Shown here piece after piece: positions 17,301-20,000 of a DNA stretch of 20,000 nt. The notes below the pieces were generated by a model, which saw only the letters and a program-made list of their open reading frames with translations, ran no database searches and was not told the origin of the DNA. Positions within the stretch are counted from its first letter, which is position 1. Every line of letters starts with the position of its first letter. This stretch comes from Chara braunii (Eukaryota > Streptophyta > Charophyceae > Charales > Characeae). The translations under genes and the position numbers were made by a program. The stretch lies in contig BFEA01000775.1 of NCBI GenBank assembly GCA_003427395.1, positions 415,551 to 435,550 of the forward strand, given 5' to 3'.

Positions 17301-18550
17301 GTGCTACAACACTGTGCACCGCGTACACTAGGACACTCTAGATGCCTACCGCAGCATAGCGCACAGACCAATTTAAAATAAATAAATAAATTGTTTCGGG
17401 GTAGATACATTTGGGTACAACAGATAAGCACAGATTCCTGCAAACGAAACTATTTTTAGTTTGACTAGTCCGCAAAGAGAAGCACTAGGTACAATAAATA
17501 GTTCTAACTAATGTTGTCTGTCAGATGTCAATGGCAGTCCATCTAACTAATCAAAATAAAAATAATATCATTTGACTGGGTCTGTTTACAACATGGGATC
17601 TAACACGAACTTATCACCTGGAATCTACCCTTTCCCCCAATCCCACTTGATTGTCACTTAACATCAGCGTTCCCGAGCAATCCGGTAGCATGCGTGACTA
17701 AAGGTGTGCACATGACCCACCCCTGTGCCCCGAGTAATTGTTGAGCTGGCCAGCCTTGCACGTATATTTACCCTCGGCGTGCCGCGAGCCTTACATCACT
17801 GGCTGATCAAGAGGCATTTTAACGTCCGCCCCCAAGTGACATCAGGAATTCTTTTACGTCGCAACAGGACGACGACCACAGCCAATGATATCCCCTACCC
17901 GTGTTTATTTATAGACGCCGGGTTCTTGTCTTTCCCGTAGGGCTGGCCTGTCCAACAATACCCATCTATGAGCGCAGCAAGCAGACAAGGACAAAGCAGC
18001 AAAGCATGCGTGCTCTACTCTCGGTGGGTTGGCATGGTGACCGTGACCCAGTGCTTCATCCAGGGCCCTTCAGACAGCAACGCCCTCTCCTTCCAAATGC
18101 TCCACAGGAAGTATGCCGACTCTCAAGGTTGAGCGCACTCGACACCTCACATGAGAGGACTCTCAAGTTGGATCACACAACCTCACGGTCAAAGTGTTGA
18201 AGAGGGTTAAGAGCAACGTACCTCAACTTTGCTGCCCCCAACCACAGATATTCTCACCAGATGACCTGATGATGATTGCGATGACCAGTCACTGCCTCTG
18301 CACAACCAGCATTATCTCGCCGTTCCACCTCAGCATCAATCAACCACCAGATAGTTCTCATCACACTGTAAACACCCAATATACACACCACGTAGCCTTC
18401 CAGGCGATACCCCTCACCTCCCGGGTCGCCAACCGCTTGTCTCCGCCCTCCTCACTACACACCACTTACGGCCAAACTCGCCAAGCAGACCGCATGTATG
18501 TACTGTACCAGGCAGAAGACAAGTGCCAAATGAGCGCAATCGAACCACAA
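17301..18550 (-). other. Long 5' leader of the retrotransposon
   Basis: About 1.25 kb separate the primer-binding site from the gag ATG. The first half next to gag is AT-rich (AATAAATAAATAAA near 17379-17392). No minus-strand open frame of note is present. Plus-strand frames of 71-120 codons exist but have no motifs. A packaging signal would be expected here by analogy with other LTR elements, but I cannot point to one. Confidence 0.7.
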
Positions 18551-18561
18551 CTCTGATACCA
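18551..18561 (-). promoter_or_regulatory. Primer-binding site, initiator tRNA-Met
   Basis: On the minus strand TGGTATCAGAG begins three bases after the end of the 5' LTR. This is the standard complement to the 3' end of plant initiator tRNA-Met, used to prime minus-strand cDNA in most plant Ty3/gypsy and Ty1/copia elements. It fixes the orientation of the element. Confidence 0.92.
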
Positions 18562-18564
18562 AAT

Positions 18565-19472
18565 TGCAAGGAAGATGAGCAATAGCGAACTTCAGCAATC
18601 AAACAGCATCATACATATGAGTCCAAATGGTCTTGACCTCGAACCAACAGTAGAATTGCATCACGAGATTCACCAAATAAGAACACACCAAGAGTTCATA
18701 ATTGACAATGCTGAAATAAACCCATCATCATCATCAACGAAGAACCGGAGTTGATATCCTATCTGGCGCTCGGCGCCCAGACTACATGTGCAAGATCCTA
18801 TTTAGCCTATACTACAATGCCGAAGTTGACATCAACAACTTTCCAGAAGTACGAGCATATGGCGACCAATGTCGCATGCTTCCAGCACCAGGTATGTCTC
18901 TCGCTACACTCACAACCTCGTTCCTCAACACACAGATGCCACTAGCACCCAAGGACCACCCTGCGCCACACCCAGCTCACAGCGGAGCAGCTTGGCTATG
19001 GCTGCCCGCTCCTTCCTGCTCGCCCGTGAGAGCGTGAGTGCCAGCCAGCGAAATAGCGCAGCATGCAGCCAGCACCCGAATGCCGAATGAGGAGGCAGAC
19101 CCTTGCTATATGGAAGTGGCCTGCCCGCGTCCAGTCCTAGGAAGCTTCTAGTAGGCCCCGGTAGCCTGAGGCCCAGTACACACGAGAACAGGCCCTGGGC
19201 CTGAGGTGGTTGCATGTGCCCAACTGCTTGTGGCCTGTGTTCAGCCTGGTACCCGTATCCAGCCCAGGGCCTGCTTTCCATTCATTCACATAGGCGGCCC
19301 AGGGCCTGGGTTTCTTCAACCAACTGGCGCTGCGCAACTGCCTGAATTTCCTTGGTTGCGCAGTGGCCGAAAAAGGGCCTTGAGGGCCTCGTCGAGCCTG
19401 CCTTCACTTACGGCGGCCGACAGTCTGTATAGCAGGGCCAGAAAAGGGGTCCATCGGGGCTCTAGCCTCGCA
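18565..19472 (-). repeat. 5' LTR (right copy, full length)
   Basis: 908 bp with TGC...GCA ends. It aligns with 10959-11689 without net indels except a 177-bp block (18989-19165) absent from the left copy. It contains a palindrome CAGGCCC-T-GGGCCTG (19189-19203) and two further CCCAGGGCCTG copies (19263-19273 and 19298-19308). The LTR should carry the promoter and polyadenylation signals. A TATACAG string near 19430 on the minus strand is a weak TATA candidate. Confidence 0.93.
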
Positions 19473-20000
19473 CACCAAAAAGAAAAGACCCTGTATAGCG
19501 CCGCTACCCGTCAGCTCACACCTCGACCTCGAAGTCGAACGGGAATCGAGGCAGACCCACTCCGTGCGGAACTGGGAAGAGCGAGGAGAGGAGGAGCCGC
19601 GAGGAAGGAAGACGACCGCTAGCGAGCTAAGAAGGAAAACGAGCGGGGAAGAAGAAGAAGAAATAGTAGTAGTAGAAGAGAGGGAAGGAGAAAGAGCAAC
19701 GTACCTGGCTTTGCGAATGGCGATGGTGACGTGAGGCTGGGCTCGTCTTCTGCCCGACATGATGGGGAACACGCACGTGGCCAACGGGGGTTAGAGGAGA
19801 CGGGCGCAGTTAATCGATGTGACCACGAAGTCGAGGGAGAACGTGGAGAAAGCAGGGAGACTGCGTGGTAGGAAAGAAAGAGATGGTTGCCAAGGAGAAA
19901 AGGGGAGTGTCGTGAGTGGGAGTAGGGCATGTGGGAGTGCATGCGCGGAGGATCGAAGAAACGGGCGTGCGATGAGGAGAGGAGAAGGAGAAGGAGAAGT
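19473..20000. other. Purine-rich flank, no gene recognised
   Basis: Outside the element the plus strand is rich in G and A, with GAA, AGT and GGAGAA short tandem runs (about 19645-19690 and 19974-19999). Minus-strand open frames up to 126 codons are Ser/Leu-rich products of this low complexity. A donor-like CAGGTACGT lies on the minus strand near 19700 without an assembled exon. Confidence 0.5.

Larger units (their letters stand above)
10959..19472 (-). mobile_element. Ty3/gypsy LTR retrotransposon, defective, chromovirus-like
   Basis: An 8.5-kb element read on the minus strand. It has paired LTRs with TGC...GCA ends, a primer-binding site for initiator tRNA-Met, a gag with a CCHC zinc knuckle, then protease, RT, RNase H, integrase and a chromodomain-like tail, and a polypurine tract. 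The order protease-RT-RNase H-integrase defines Ty3/gypsy rather than Ty1/copia. The LTRs differ at about 34 of 731 aligned bases (my count, about 95% identity), so the insertion is not recent. At least eight in-frame stops, several frameshifts and altered catalytic residues make this copy non-autonomous. The flanks (ACATC left, CACCA right) do not form a target-site duplication. Confidence 0.95.

Noticed and set aside
18207-18220. Shared AGAGCAACGTACCT near 18207 and 19689 as evidence of host-sequence capture
   Set aside because: A 14-base match is close to chance for a 20-kb self-comparison and the flanks do not align.
18194-18556. 120-codon plus-strand frame in the element leader as an antisense gene
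   Set aside because: No motif and it ends in the primer-binding site; likely chance.

Overview
The window is eukaryotic and almost entirely non-genic. It has no bacterial operon structure. It contains microsatellites, AT-rich and GC-rich non-coding DNA, many inverted repeats, and one large LTR retrotransposon of the Ty3/gypsy type. The initiator-tRNA-Met primer-binding site, the chromodomain-like tail of the integrase and the overall repeat content suggest a plant or streptophyte genome. A charophyte or other early-diverging green lineage would fit, but the species cannot be fixed from the sequence and this is inference.

Layout. 1-107 is a CT/CA microsatellite. 108-5980 holds no gene I can defend; it carries scattered inverted repeats, a motif repeated about every 295 bases near 3.97-4.60 kb, and several minus-strand splice-donor-like sites. 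5981-6707 contains seven hairpins with a conserved apical sequence and covarying stems. 7021-7584 contains a second repeat family of six short hairpins, each followed by a conserved GCTGCC-AAATTTTT-like block. 7800-10775 carries many further perfect or near-perfect hairpins, including two tRNA-like A/B-box arrangements around 10.55-10.74 kb. 10785-10892 is a T-rich tract.

10959-19472 is one Ty3/gypsy element on the minus strand. Its 5' LTR is 18565-19472 (908 bp) and its 3' LTR is 10959-11689 (731 bp, with a 177-bp internal deletion). The two LTRs are about 95% identical by my eye count. In element order it runs: PBS, 1.25-kb leader, gag (from 17300), a -1 frameshift signal (GGGAAAC plus hairpin), protease, RT, RNase H, integrase, chromodomain-like tail and a polypurine tract. 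The copy is dead. It has stop codons in gag, protease, RNase H, integrase and before the chromodomain, several frameshifts, and altered catalytic or zinc-binding residues in protease, RT and integrase. No clean target-site duplication flanks it. 19473-20000 is purine-rich DNA without a recognisable gene.

The most unusual material is outside the retrotransposon. The hairpin families at 5.98-7.58 kb keep base pairing while the stem sequences change, and their G-T wobble pairs favour a plus-strand RNA. This looks like selected RNA (or foldback DNA) structure rather than coding sequence.
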